From a virus: DNA of 64,000 nt. This document shows, piece after piece, positions 38,916 through 48,764 of this stretch (positions within the stretch are counted from its first letter, which is position 1; each line of letters begins with the position of its first letter). The position numbers and the translations under genes were made by a program. The notes under the pieces were generated by a model that was not told where the DNA came from, made no database searches, and saw only the letters and a program-made list of their open reading frames with translations. Where the stretch lies: positions 52,180 to 116,179 of IMG/VR virus record IMGVR_UViG_3300025840_000015; one strand, 5' to 3'.

Positions 38916-40019
38916 TTAACCTACAATATCCCCAAGAATATCACCAATTGTTCCACCAGTGCTTCCTCCAATCAACCCCCCAACATCACCCAAAACACCA
39001 CCAAAATCACCATCTAATACACCTTCAATAATATTTCCAGTGTCACTTCCCAACACTCCACTTACGGCATTAGTGACTGCACCTTGAATATCTCCGGATA
39101 AAACACCACCGGCAATATCCCCAACTACACCACCAAGTCCACCACCCAAAACACCACCTGCAATATCTCCGATAGCACCACCGATTCCACCTCCACCTAA
39201 TAATCCACCTGCAACATCGCCAATAGCACCACCGATTCCACCTCCACCTAATAATCCACCAGCAACATCTCCGATGGCACCACCGATTCCACCTCCACCT
39301 AATAATCCACCAGCAACATTACCAATAGCACCACCAATTCCGCCACCACCTAATAATCCACCAGCAACATTACCAACTACACTACCAAGTCCACCTCCAC
39401 CTAATAATCCACCAGCAACAGTGCCAAGAAGACCTCCACCAGGAATAACCTTATCAACTACATTATTGACAACATTGCTAACTATTCCTCCAGTAATGTT
39501 GTCAATGAAATCAATACCAATAAAACTTCCAGCAAATGCCAATTTCGTAAAATCTTTTCCGAGTTGAGATATTAAGTTTCCAGAACTTCCCTCAATGTCA
39601 ACTCTTCCACCATCAAGCATAATTCTACCACCACCGGTAACCAAATTTATATTTCTTCCCGCTTTAAAATGTATATCTTTTTCAGCATCTATAAGTATGT
39701 CGGTGGCATGAATTCTAACCATGCCTTGAGATGCAGTAATAGATATATTTCCACTATTACCTACAATAACAATATCCTCTCTTCCCTGACGATTTTTAGC
39801 ACCACCAGATATTTCGATAGTCCTGTCATTATAAATTGAGAATAATCCAGAACTACTCAAACTCATTGAATTTTGAGTATCTTTAGTGTTAGTTACTGCA
39901 TATATCTTATAGATATCAGTTCCTGATTCACCCATTAATGTGGAAGCAGTATCAATCCTAAAATTTGGATTAAAACTAACTAATTGTCTCTTAAAAATAT
40001 TTTTATTTCTTGCTGGCAT
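38916..40019 (-). CDS. Spike-like beta-helix with Gly-rich repeat tail, 367 residues
   Basis: Residues 75-160 form short repeats such as DIVIVGNSGNISITASQGMVRIHATDILIDA (shown in parts) with V/I-x-G spacing, like the triple-stranded beta-helix of gp5/VgrG spikes. Residues 185-367 are a low-complexity tail of GGLLGGGGIGGAIGDVAG units (about 19 residues). It directly follows the gp5-like OB-fold gene, so it may be the needle part of the central spike encoded separately. Confidence 0.6.
   Translation of the reverse strand: MPARNKNIFKRQLVSFNPNFRIDTASTLMGESGTDIYKIYAVTNTKDTQNSMSLSSSGLFSIYNDRTIEISGGAKNRQGREDIVIVGNSGNISITASQGMVRIHATDILIDAEKDIHFKAGRNINLVTGGGRIMLDGGRVDIEGSSGNLISQLGKDFTKLAFAGSFIGIDFIDNITGGIVSNVVNNVVDKVIPGGGLLGTVAGGLLGGGGLGSVVGNVAGGLLGGGGIGGAIGNVAGGLLGGGGIGGAIGDVAGGLLGGGGIGGAIGDVAGGLLGGGGIGGAIGDIAGGVLGGGLGGVVGDIAGGVLSGDIQGAVTNAVSGVLGSDTGNIIEGVLDGDFGGVLGDVGGLIGGSTGGTIGDILGDIVG
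39110..39425 (-). repeat. 57-bp in-frame tandem repeats
   Basis: Four to five near-identical 57-bp units coding for the glycine-rich 19-residue repeat of the spike-like protein. Confidence 0.75.
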
Positions 40020-40023
40020 AATT

Positions 40024-42120
40024 TTATGTTGGGCAATCTATAGATGTTACTGATTTTTGCTTGAAGAGATTAGAATCTGTAGATTCTATAGAATTATCTC
40101 CAGTAATGGTGCTTACCTGAGAACTATCAATAGTATTTACTGATAGTTGTCCATCATCATCTGTGGTTACTATAAGTTCTCTTACTGAACCCAATATTGG
40201 TCTAACAACGGCACCAGAACCAGTATCCGACAATACCTCAATAAGTGGAAGTCCATCCACATTAGTATTATTTATTGGGTCAATCTGTGTTATACTTCCA
40301 TCTTCATCTAAGACAAATGTATAATCATTACCTAGATCATCAAATATTTCAGTATTATCGTAAGTATATCCAGAACCACCATCTTCAATGTATACACCTG
40401 TGATGGAATAATCAAAAATACTTCCTACAGAATATCCCTCACCTTCAGAAACCATGTATATCTGATCAATTCTACCATCATCAGTAATAGTGCATCTTGC
40501 GACGGCACCATATCCTTGATCCATTTCATCACATATTTCAACAAATGGTGGATAATCATACCCAAATCCAGGATCTACAAGTTGAATTCCAATAATACTA
40601 GCTGTAATTTCGCCATCATTATCAGCAACAACATTTCCAAATATAGGAACTGCTTTACCACCTTCACCATCTCCACCTCCACCAAAAATGCAGATTTGTG
40701 GTGGTGGAGCTGGTTTTATATCATCAGTCTTACATTTTTTCTTCTTTCTCCTCCTTCTCCTTTTTTTCTTAATATCTTTAGTAATTTCTCTTATATTCTC
40801 AAAAGTTCCTTGCATACTCTTTTCAATAGTAGAAGTTGATCCAGAATATCCAACTCCAAGAATCCATTCATTCGCCATTCGCGAATAGGATTTGGCTGAT
40901 TGATTTGTAAAGAATCCAATTCCAAATTCAGACAGCATTCCAATCGAATCTCTAAGAGTATCTCCAAGATTGAAATTTGTAAAGAACTGTAATATTTTGA
41001 AAATTGCATCCAATGGTCCTTTCAAAAATCTTTCACATAATGAAATAATATCATTTAAGAAGCTTGCGGTAAATTGATCTGCTGCACATGAAACAAATCT
41101 CTTATAATTCTTAAGAGCATCTTTAAGAATTTTAGAAACTTTATTCTTAACTTTATCAACAATCAGACCAACTATTTGACTGAATGATTCTTCAAGAAGT
41201 TTTACTGGATATACCATTACTTCCTGAGCAGCAACTCCGGCAAGATGAGCTGCTACAGGATTTCCAGTTGCGGCAAGAACTTTAGCAAAAACTAATTTGT
41301 ATAGTAGATTTAATCCTTCTTTTATAAGTTTTATAAGACCACCAAATCCTGATTTATTTCCTTTAATTAAAAATCTGAATAAAGTTCCAACAATATCATT
41401 CGCCATGTTTGTAATTTTATCAATGGCTTGATTTATTGATTCCTTTACTTTTTTTCTATTACCTTTAAGTGTCTTTAATGTATCAATTAAATTCTGAACT
41501 ACAGATTTTATTCTATCAAATATAGTATTTTTTACTGGATTTGCAAGAGCAACTTTTTTACCAACTGAAGAACTTGAACTAAAAACTTTTTGTTGTGCTT
41601 TTTTAGATACTCTATCTAATTTTTTTGGTTTTAATGTTTGAGGAGTTCTATTACTATTCTCCTTTGGTTCATTAGATTCTGGAAATGGAGTTGTTAATGA
41701 AGATTGTGGTATTGCTTTTGAAAAACCAGTAAATGGGACAAATGGGGAATCATACTTTTCAGAACCAACAGCATCTGTTCTTCCAAATGTTGCCATAATT
41801 ACTGGAACTTGTGCATTATCTCCATCAAGGAAGAAACCAAACACCATATCTCCTGGTTGCAATTGCACACCAGTCATCACATTTGCTGCACCACTTCCTG
41901 CAGTTGTAGGAATTAAAACCTGTGCCCAAGGCAAATCTTCATTTGGGAGTTCATCTTCATTAAAGGGATGATATCCCATTATTCGAACTTTAAATCTGTT
42001 TCCCCATCCACCACCTTTAGTCTGCTTCTTCATGGATTCGAGTGGTGGAATTTGTCCTATCCACCAAACAAACCCATCTCTACCTACAAAATTATTTTGG
42101 ATCGTTGATTGGTCTAACAT
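40024..42120 (-). CDS. 5: gp5-like baseplate hub protein, OB fold, 698 residues
   Basis: The first 120 residues (VGRDGFVWWIGQIPPLES...GNRFKVRIMGYHPF, LPWAQVLIPTTAGSG, QPGDMVFGFFLDGDNAQVPVIMATFGR) are the gp5-type OB fold that binds the gp27 ring. No T4-lysozyme domain follows; instead there are about 300 helical residues, an extreme basic tract (KKKRRRRRKKKKCK near residue 460), then repeated PGFGY-YPP and GEGYSVG beta elements. The lytic function seems moved to the 643-residue protein upstream. T4 gp5 has 575 residues. Confidence 0.8.
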   Translation of the reverse strand: MLDQSTIQNNFVGRDGFVWWIGQIPPLESMKKQTKGGGWGNRFKVRIMGYHPFNEDELPNEDLPWAQVLIPTTAGSGAANVMTGVQLQPGDMVFGFFLDGDNAQVPVIMATFGRTDAVGSEKYDSPFVPFTGFSKAIPQSSLTTPFPESNEPKENSNRTPQTLKPKKLDRVSKKAQQKVFSSSSSVGKKVALANPVKNTIFDRIKSVVQNLIDTLKTLKGNRKKVKESINQAIDKITNMANDIVGTLFRFLIKGNKSGFGGLIKLIKEGLNLLYKLVFAKVLAATGNPVAAHLAGVAAQEVMVYPVKLLEESFSQIVGLIVDKVKNKVSKILKDALKNYKRFVSCAADQFTASFLNDIISLCERFLKGPLDAIFKILQFFTNFNLGDTLRDSIGMLSEFGIGFFTNQSAKSYSRMANEWILGVGYSGSTSTIEKSMQGTFENIREITKDIKKKRRRRRKKKKCKTDDIKPAPPPQICIFGGGGDGEGGKAVPIFGNVVADNDGEITASIIGIQLVDPGFGYDYPPFVEICDEMDQGYGAVARCTITDDGRIDQIYMVSEGEGYSVGSIFDYSITGVYIEDGGSGYTYDNTEIFDDLGNDYTFVLDEDGSITQIDPINNTNVDGLPLIEVLSDTGSGAVVRPILGSVRELIVTTDDDGQLSVNTIDSSQVSTITGDNSIESTDSNLFKQKSVTSIDCPT

Positions 42121-42134
42121 TTAATTAATCTTTG

Positions 42135-43433
42135 TTATCTTTTGATTTTACCGAATACATCTCTTATCAATTTTAAAGAAGTATATGAACTGTCACTATC
42201 AAAGTGATGACAAAGTTCTTTAATAATATATAGACCACTTTGCTCTCTATCATATTCTTTTTTGTCACCTGAAGTTAGCAATGGAAAATAGCATTCAATA
42301 CAATCACCTGCCTTCAAATTAGTATTAGAAGAAATCATTATATTCATATCTTGAGTGAAGATAGTATTATATCTCATTATTGATTGTGACTGATATTCAG
42401 TTGGATCATTATTTTCTTTTTTAGATACATTTCTATCGAAAGTTCCAATATCTTTTATAAAAGTCATATTTCTTGATGGTATATCACCAAGAGTTATATC
42501 TGAATTTTGAGATATAATTGGCAACTTTAATTTTTTGGAGAATGAAGTGTCAGAAACTTTAAATAGTTTTCTTTTTATTGAAAAATCAGTTGGATCGAAG
42601 AAAGTATGTTGACTTGCGTAACTACCTATTCTTAATTTTTCTATTAAATTTTGATTTCTATTGGTAAAATAATTCAATATTTTAAAATCATTATCTATCT
42701 TTCTTGCATTTTCATCAAAATTATCAGAAACATCCTTAACATAATATTTTGCAGATGGACTTTGAGAAAATAGTCCATCTAAAGATCTAAATTGAAATCC
42801 ATTCTTATCTTCATAAAAAACAAATCCTGCTTTTGCACTTCCGGAATTTTCTGGAATTGATTTAGATGCCAGTGAAGTTAGAATAGTAAAAGGTTTTCTC
42901 ATATTACCTATGAATCCATAAGTATTTTTTGTAGTATCAATTGTTCCTATTTTTTTAGTCTTTAGATAATCTTTGAGGATTATATTTACAGAATCACTTA
43001 TCCTTAAGGAAGGTTTAAACTTTATAGGAACTCTCGATGTCTCATTAGTAATTGCTTCCCTAGAAGTTAAGTGTAAGGTAAAACTTTCCCTATCCCCATC
43101 AATTATTACATCAGTAATAGAAGAAACATAAAAATATTTTTCTGCAATTTTGGAAAAATCTAACCCAGGATTTCTATTAGAATTTCCCGCAATTTTAACT
43201 ACAACTCTTTCACCTCCTCTTAATGGCAATCCATTATAAATTGATTGAATATCACCCCTTTGATCTTTTATTACATTTCCACCCGCAACTATTTTTAATT
43301 TTGCAGTTATAATTGGTGAAAATATATCTTCAAAATATTCAAATGCTATAGCGCCTCTCCTTAGATCAACTGTTCTAAGACCATCATTAGATTCTATTGT
43401 TAATACTTTATATACCGATTTTTTAGTTGACAT
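42135..43433 (-). CDS. Baseplate hub protein, gp27-like
   Basis: 432 residues. The start (YKVLTIESNDGLRTVDLRRGAIAFEYFEDIFSPIITAKLKIV) and the tube-like beta-barrel pattern fit the hub ring that adapts the six-fold tube to the three-fold spike, as gp27 (391 residues) does in T4. It lies immediately upstream of the gp5-like gene, matching the physical partnership. 1-nt overlap with the gene upstream. Confidence 0.65.
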   Translation of the reverse strand: MSTKKSVYKVLTIESNDGLRTVDLRRGAIAFEYFEDIFSPIITAKLKIVAGGNVIKDQRGDIQSIYNGLPLRGGERVVVKIAGNSNRNPGLDFSKIAEKYFYVSSITDVIIDGDRESFTLHLTSREAITNETSRVPIKFKPSLRISDSVNIILKDYLKTKKIGTIDTTKNTYGFIGNMRKPFTILTSLASKSIPENSGSAKAGFVFYEDKNGFQFRSLDGLFSQSPSAKYYVKDVSDNFDENARKIDNDFKILNYFTNRNQNLIEKLRIGSYASQHTFFDPTDFSIKRKLFKVSDTSFSKKLKLPIISQNSDITLGDIPSRNMTFIKDIGTFDRNVSKKENNDPTEYQSQSIMRYNTIFTQDMNIMISSNTNLKAGDCIECYFPLLTSGDKKEYDREQSGLYIIKELCHHFDSDSSYTSLKLIRDVFGKIKR

Positions 43434-45364
43434 TATAGGAAAGATAAATCTGTTAAAAGTTTTTTCTTAATGAAGTTATTTAACATATTAAACTCAGAAA
43501 CTACTGGTCTATAACCAGCGCCACCACCACCAGAAGATGCTCCAGAAGATGGTGCTGATGGTTTTGTATCATCAATCATGATAATTTCAGATCCTTTTCT
43601 TTCCGGAGTGCTTATTCTTTGCGCATTTGGTGGTTTTGGAGAAATTGCAGCATCTTTCTCTTTGCGTTCAACAGATCCTCCAGATACATTTGATCCGGAT
43701 ACGAGTGTAGATATGTAATTTTGAATTACAGAGTCTGGTGCTTGAATATGAACATGAGTTCCTTCTGGTCCTGGTGGGACTGTTCTTCCACTGTGTCCTT
43801 GCAATCCTAAAATACTACCAACAGTAACTTTATCTCCTGTCTGAACATTAAGTGAATTGAAATGTCCAAGTTCAACTAATCCCTGTGGAGATTCTATTTC
43901 AACCCACTTACCACCATTTCCGGAATATCCTGCCCAATTTACTGTCCCATCAACTGGAGATGGGACTGGAATATTTAAAAATTCATTTCCTTTATATAAA
44001 GTAAAGTCAGTAATTAATCTACTACCAGCATATGATGTTCTTGTTTTACCTGAATGTGTTCCTAATTGTGATATTGAATTTATATTTTTACCACCACTAG
44101 TGACTCTATATCCATTCAATGTTGCTTTAGGTTGTCCTTGTATTACTGCATTTTTCTCTTTATCCAAACTTTGTTGATATACTTGCTTTAATTGAGTTTT
44201 TTGTTTGGTTGGTTGATTATAAGTATTTCCTGGAAAAGATGCCCATGTTGGAGATAGTTTTTTTATTACAGCATCACTTAATCCCTCTTTTCTTAAAACT
44301 TCTGGAGTTACTCCTGCTCTGGCAGCAAGTTTAAGTGCCAATTCATCTTGAAATTCTTTATCAAACTTTCTGTTGGTATCCATACCAACAGACTCTGCTA
44401 GACCTGTAATATTGATAAATTGATATGCACCTACAGCAGCAGATCTATCTAATTTTCCAGTTTTGTCCCTGAATTGAGATTGTGGATCTTTTAAGAATTT
44501 GTCAACTAATTGTTCAACTTCAGCAACACTTAATTTTGTCAAATCACCATATTTTGCTTCCCCATACTTATCTCCAAAAAACATACTATATCCAGTTGGT
44601 CCTGATGTTCCCTCTGCATATCTTATGGTTTGTAACAATGCTTGTTGATCAACACTACCAACACGAGAAACATCATCTGGTGCATTAGATCTAACTTCCC
44701 CAAGAACTGGTGCTTTTTCTCCAGTATCAATATCTTCATTCAATGGTGTTGTGAATATCTTAAAGCTTTCTACAATATCATCTCCAAGTATTGATATTGA
44801 ATCATTTAATTCATCAAATGATTTAGATATTTCGCCACTAGAAAATGCTTCAAAATCAAGATTAATGAGACTAGAATACAATCCCCCCATAGAAACTGTA
44901 AAATTATCTATTACAGTCTTAGTATTTGTAACAAATTTATCTAAGGATTCTTTTAATTTTTTAATTCTTTTTATAAATTGCGCTCCCACAAAAATCCAAG
45001 TTGGAAGATTATTCATTATCCAACCAGCGGTAATATATCCAAGTGCTTTCAATAATCTACTCAGAGGACCATCATTACTGGCAGTAATGACAGATAATGG
45101 AGATGCCTTTGATTGAGAAATTTTATTAATTTCAATTTCATCTTCTGAGATTTTTCTTCTATCAGATTCCAATCTTCGATATTCTAATAATCTCGATCTA
45201 GAATAAAAATCTCTTCTTATTTGATTATTAGAACTAATAACGTTAGAAATATTGTCAATAGAATTTCTAGCAGAAGAAACACTTCTTCTACTGCTTTCCA
45301 GAGACTCTGAGATTGCTCCCAAATTTATTGTCGATCTTCTTAAAGTATCTACTGCTGTTGCCAT
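43433..45364 (-). CDS. Hub protein with muramidase and M23 peptidase domains
   Basis: 643 residues. N-terminal 220 residues helical with a hydrophobic GYITAGWIMNNLPTWIFVG. Residues about 235-355 look like a GH104/lambda-lysozyme-type domain (TIRYAEGT near 250, GAYQF near 315). Residues about 450-560 are an M23 metallopeptidase: LGHFNSL (His near 501) and GTHVHIQ (HxH near 538), with GYSGNGGKWVEIE before. The two activities would cut both glycan and peptide bonds of peptidoglycan during injection. The C-terminal 60 residues are Pro/Ser/Gly-rich. Confidence 0.75.
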   Translation of the reverse strand: MATAVDTLRRSTINLGAISESLESSRRSVSSARNSIDNISNVISSNNQIRRDFYSRSRLLEYRRLESDRRKISEDEIEINKISQSKASPLSVITASNDGPLSRLLKALGYITAGWIMNNLPTWIFVGAQFIKRIKKLKESLDKFVTNTKTVIDNFTVSMGGLYSSLINLDFEAFSSGEISKSFDELNDSISILGDDIVESFKIFTTPLNEDIDTGEKAPVLGEVRSNAPDDVSRVGSVDQQALLQTIRYAEGTSGPTGYSMFFGDKYGEAKYGDLTKLSVAEVEQLVDKFLKDPQSQFRDKTGKLDRSAAVGAYQFINITGLAESVGMDTNRKFDKEFQDELALKLAARAGVTPEVLRKEGLSDAVIKKLSPTWASFPGNTYNQPTKQKTQLKQVYQQSLDKEKNAVIQGQPKATLNGYRVTSGGKNINSISQLGTHSGKTRTSYAGSRLITDFTLYKGNEFLNIPVPSPVDGTVNWAGYSGNGGKWVEIESPQGLVELGHFNSLNVQTGDKVTVGSILGLQGHSGRTVPPGPEGTHVHIQAPDSVIQNYISTLVSGSNVSGGSVERKEKDAAISPKPPNAQRISTPERKGSEIIMIDDTKPSAPSSGASSGGGGAGYRPVVSEFNMLNNFIKKKLLTDLSFL

Positions 45365-45365
45365 A

Positions 45366-47141
45366 TTATACTATTACATTGTAAGTTAATTGAGAATATA
45401 GCAAATAGAAGTTATCAGAATTTGATGAATTTATTAATGGAACTTCAGCAATTGGTTCACTAGAAACTACAGAACCTTCTTGCTGATTTTGTCCACTTGA
45501 TGTTTTAATCATTGTCAATGATGGCTTTGGTTCTGGTAACTGTCCCACTTTCTGTGGTTTTGGTGGAATTGTTGCTATTGATGCTGGAGTTATGCTCTCA
45601 GCATTAACTTTAGACTGTTGCTCCTTAACTGGTTCATCAATAATGACTGGAGAAACTTGTTTTGTTTCTTCAGATTCTATCTGATTTGATTGGGAACTAT
45701 TAACATTTTCTAAAGGTGATTGATCAGATGATGTAGTAGGTTGAATCATTGAAACTTCGGTTCCAGAAGAAGTTTCAATGTTAGTAGAATCCTCCATGGG
45801 AGGAATCATAGACTGATCAGTTACATTATCACCCATTATAGTTTCTTGGGGAGAAACTGTATCTTTAATATTTTTTTCCAGATCTTTCTTGAGAGAAGTG
45901 ATAGATTCTGGTTTTATAACAGGATCTATTGTTTGTTTAGATTCTTGAGAGTTTTGTGTCTCTTTATTTTCCGCAGATTTACTTTCTGGTATTTTACTTT
46001 CTAATGGTTTATTTGAAGGAGGTGGTGTCTCAGTTTTATTTTCAGTTTCCTTTAATTTATTTGCTTCTTCTACTACTTGATCTGCAACAACTTTATTATT
46101 TGGATTCTTTCCAAATATATTGCTCCCGAATATTTCTGCAATTTGATCTGCACCATATGCAAGTTTGGCGCTTGTTGTTACTAATCTAACCCAAACATTT
46201 GCTCCACCAAGTGTAGATATTGCACCTATCAATGCGTCAGCGTTTTCACCATTCTTAAGATTCATAAATGTAGTAAGCAATCTCATAGAATTATTAAATA
46301 GGTAATCTTTTCCTTTTGCAAGAGGATTTTTCGGTTTTGGTGGAGTTCTTGGTGTTGTTGGTGTTGTTGGTGTTGTTGGACTAGTTCTTGGAGAACTTCT
46401 CGGTCCCCTTTGTTGACGCCTGTTAAATCTATCAACTATCTTTTTAAGAGGGTTTAATTTTGAAGAAACATTAGATAAAATATTTTTTAATATACTAAAT
46501 CCTGCCCTTAATGTAAGTAAACTACCAACAACAATTCCAATATTTTTTAAAATATTCTTTTTTATTTGATCTAATCTTTGATTATTTCCATCCTCTGATG
46601 CTTGTATTGCTTCTGCAGTTTGATCAGTCAACCAACCAGCAAACAATAATCCTAAAGCAGTTCCAATTCTCCCAAAAATATCATTCATTTTGGGAGCTAA
46701 TGTATTAACTGGTTTTATTACAGCATTTGTAATCTTTGTTTCAATTTGATTTTCCTTACCAATTCTTACTTGTCTTTCTGCAAGTAATCTATTTCTACTT
46801 TCTTCATCTCTAAGTCTTTGTTGCTCTTCAAAAGAACCTCTACTAATTAAAGAAGCAATTCTATCTAGACCATCACTAATACCATCTATCTCTGATCTTA
46901 AACTTAAAATATTAGAATTTAATGATGAAAGTGTTTGCTCCTGTTGAGTTATTACATTACTAGTCTGAGTATCTACTATATTCCTTCTTTGTTCTACACC
47001 CAGAATATCACTTCTAATTGTGGATGCATTTATTATTGTTCTATTTACTATTAATTCGCGAACCTGAGGAGAAAGAATGGATCCAGTATATGGATCCATT
47101 CCTGTTCTAACTACATTTGATGCTACATCTTCTCTAGCCAT
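45366..47141 (-). CDS. Hub/tape-measure-like structural protein, 591 residues
   Basis: Coiled-coil N-terminal third (IVDTQTSNVITQQEQTL...), a hydrophobic GRIGTALGLLFAGWLTDQ, a second hydrophobic stretch (NIGIVVGSLLTLRAGFSIL), a TPTTPTTPTTPRTPPKPK linker and a Ser/Thr/Pro/Gln-rich C-terminus. The GLLFAGWLTDQ block resembles GYITAGWIMNN in the next gene, suggesting a shared origin. T4 gp29, the tape measure and hub protein, has 590 residues and a similar character, so gp29 is a candidate; there is no motif to prove it. Confidence 0.5.
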   Translation of the reverse strand: MAREDVASNVVRTGMDPYTGSILSPQVRELIVNRTIINASTIRSDILGVEQRRNIVDTQTSNVITQQEQTLSSLNSNILSLRSEIDGISDGLDRIASLISRGSFEEQQRLRDEESRNRLLAERQVRIGKENQIETKITNAVIKPVNTLAPKMNDIFGRIGTALGLLFAGWLTDQTAEAIQASEDGNNQRLDQIKKNILKNIGIVVGSLLTLRAGFSILKNILSNVSSKLNPLKKIVDRFNRRQQRGPRSSPRTSPTTPTTPTTPRTPPKPKNPLAKGKDYLFNNSMRLLTTFMNLKNGENADALIGAISTLGGANVWVRLVTTSAKLAYGADQIAEIFGSNIFGKNPNNKVVADQVVEEANKLKETENKTETPPPSNKPLESKIPESKSAENKETQNSQESKQTIDPVIKPESITSLKKDLEKNIKDTVSPQETIMGDNVTDQSMIPPMEDSTNIETSSGTEVSMIQPTTSSDQSPLENVNSSQSNQIESEETKQVSPVIIDEPVKEQQSKVNAESITPASIATIPPKPQKVGQLPEPKPSLTMIKTSSGQNQQEGSVVSSEPIAEVPLINSSNSDNFYLLYSQLTYNVIV

Positions 47142-47304
47142 TGCTGTTCTTTAGATTTTCTTCCTCAATGTATTGTTGCAAGAGAGTTATGTAAACTTCT
47201 CTCTCCCAAGGAATCATATTTTCTATCTCTGTCAAAGAGTATTTATGATGCTGAACCAGAGAAAAGTTAGTCTTATAGTATGACTCAAGACTTTCATGGG
47301 CCAT
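47134..47304 (-). CDS. Small baseplate-cluster protein, gp51-like position
   Basis: 56 residues: MAHESLESYYKTNFSLVQHHKYSLTEIENMIPWEREVYITLL.... The IENMIPWEREVYI core is conserved behind gene 26 in T4-like phages, where T4 has gene 51, a hub assembly factor. Identity with gp51 is an inference from position and size class. Overlaps the next gene by 8 nt. Confidence 0.55.
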   Translation of the reverse strand: MAHESLESYYKTNFSLVQHHKYSLTEIENMIPWEREVYITLLQQYIEEENLKNSNG

Positions 47305-47306
47305 AC

Positions 47307-48023
47307 CTATGCTAAAAAACTAGTTAGTCCCTCTAGAACAACTTCACTGTCAACTCCAGTGTTTGGATTTTTTACTTTTATAGTATGTGATAGTTTTGGC
47401 ATGGTCTCAAAAAATTTCTCAACCGCTTTAAACTGGGATGATGTAAATCCTTCAATAAAATCAGATAATTCTTTTTTAGTGCAATCAGAAGCACTCCAAG
47501 ATTCTTCTTCAGTATAAACTTGCTCTATACAAGAACATATCATATCAAATGTTTCATCAACAGTAACTCCCTGAGATGTAAAATTCTTTTTAATGAATTC
47601 TTTCATTGAGGGATACTTCATTCTTAGAGTCAGATCATCAGACAACTTAATATCTCTAGAATGATTTTTCAATGTTTTAACATTAATCTCATCAAGATTA
47701 ATACTTTTTGGAACCTGGGTTTTTCCATCATCAGGACATGTGATTAAAACATCAACACTTTCACCTACAGATTTTCCTCGGATATTTAAAAATAAATATT
47801 CAATATCAAAAGTTGATAAATCTTCAACTTTGATTCCTGGAGTAGTAATACAGTTTTGAATTACTTGTTGAACTGCATCTCCGATCTGCTCCGGATCTTC
47901 ACTTTCAATTGCAATTATTAATATTTTCTCCTCCTTCACAAGAAAAGGTCTATATTTAATTTTCTTTTTTATAGAAGGAATTTCTAAAGAATAAGTTGGA
48001 AATGATACTGATGGTAATGGCAT
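47307..48023 (-). CDS. 26: Baseplate hub subunit gp26
   Basis: 238 residues with the T4 gp26 layout: PTYSLEIPSIKKKIKYRPFLVKEEKILIIA, then ESEDPEQIGDAVQQVIQNC, DLSTFDIEYLFLNIRGKSVGE, and a CPDDGKTQVP strand pair. In T4 gp26 is a hub assembly component. Late promoter CATAAATA at 48049-48056. Confidence 0.85.
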   Translation of the reverse strand: MPLPSVSFPTYSLEIPSIKKKIKYRPFLVKEEKILIIAIESEDPEQIGDAVQQVIQNCITTPGIKVEDLSTFDIEYLFLNIRGKSVGESVDVLITCPDDGKTQVPKSINLDEINVKTLKNHSRDIKLSDDLTLRMKYPSMKEFIKKNFTSQGVTVDETFDMICSCIEQVYTEEESWSASDCTKKELSDFIEGFTSSQFKAVEKFFETMPKLSHTIKVKNPNTGVDSEVVLEGLTSFLA

Positions 48024-48048
48024 AATTTTTGCTACAAGATCATATCAA

Positions 48049-48056
48049 TATTTATG
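48049..48056 (-). promoter_or_regulatory. Late promoter CATAAATA
   Basis: T4-type late box 26 nt upstream of gene 26. Confidence 0.65.
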
Positions 48057-48764
48057 TTAGAATAGAAAATCTCCTTGCAGAGGATCTCTATTATTAGAAT
48101 CTCTTTTAAAAATATCATAACTTGCAGATCTACCAATCACATACCTATCAATTTTAAATGATGCCTGCATTGTCAAAATATTTGATTGTGAATATGATAC
48201 TGGAATTGAAGCTATATTATAAGGATATAATCCTATAAATGTATACTCCAAAACATTCTTTTTATTTTTTCCATCATAATCCCTCTCAAATTTAAATATT
48301 TTTGTTTTATTTGATTTATAATATTCTGGATATTGCATTCTAATATAATAAGCATCATCAATGTTTTCTGAAATTGGACCTAATTCTCCTTCTAATGGAT
48401 TTGTTGAACCACTTGCAATAAATTCCATCCAATGCTCTAAGAATTTTAAAGATTTATAATTTTTATCAACATAAAATTCCATAGTTATATCTTGATATTG
48501 CCTCCTGTGAGCAATTGATTCTGTCATTCCAATATAGTTTCCATTTATATCTGCAGTGGCAAGTTGAGTTGTTGGCAATGCTGCATTATTGCAAAGAAGT
48601 CCAACATCCTCGGAAATAAATTGCCTATCTATACCTCTTTTATAGAGATAGTCTTTTAATTCCCTACCCAATCCACCAAACCTTACTTGATAGAATGATG
48701 ATTGCGATAAATTAGTAAAAAGTGGTGAGATTTCTGATATTTTTTTTACTTTTGGTCTTGCCAC
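48057..48764 (-). CDS. Tail-tube-fold baseplate protein (gp54/gp19-like)
   Basis: 235 residues from a GTG start. The pattern SSFYQVRFGGL, CNNAALPTTQLAT, HRRQYQDITMEFYVDKNYKSLKFLEHWMEF, and a C-terminal NILTMQASFKIDRY is that of the tail-tube beta-barrel family. gp54, the tube initiator partner of gp48, belongs to this fold, and gene 48 is close by on the other strand; the tube protein gp19 itself is expected elsewhere. Confidence 0.55.
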   Translation of the reverse strand: MARPKVKKISEISPLFTNLSQSSFYQVRFGGLGRELKDYLYKRGIDRQFISEDVGLLCNNAALPTTQLATADINGNYIGMTESIAHRRQYQDITMEFYVDKNYKSLKFLEHWMEFIASGSTNPLEGELGPISENIDDAYYIRMQYPEYYKSNKTKIFKFERDYDGKNKKNVLEYTFIGLYPYNIASIPVSYSQSNILTMQASFKIDRYVIGRSASYDIFKRDSNNRDPLQGDFLF

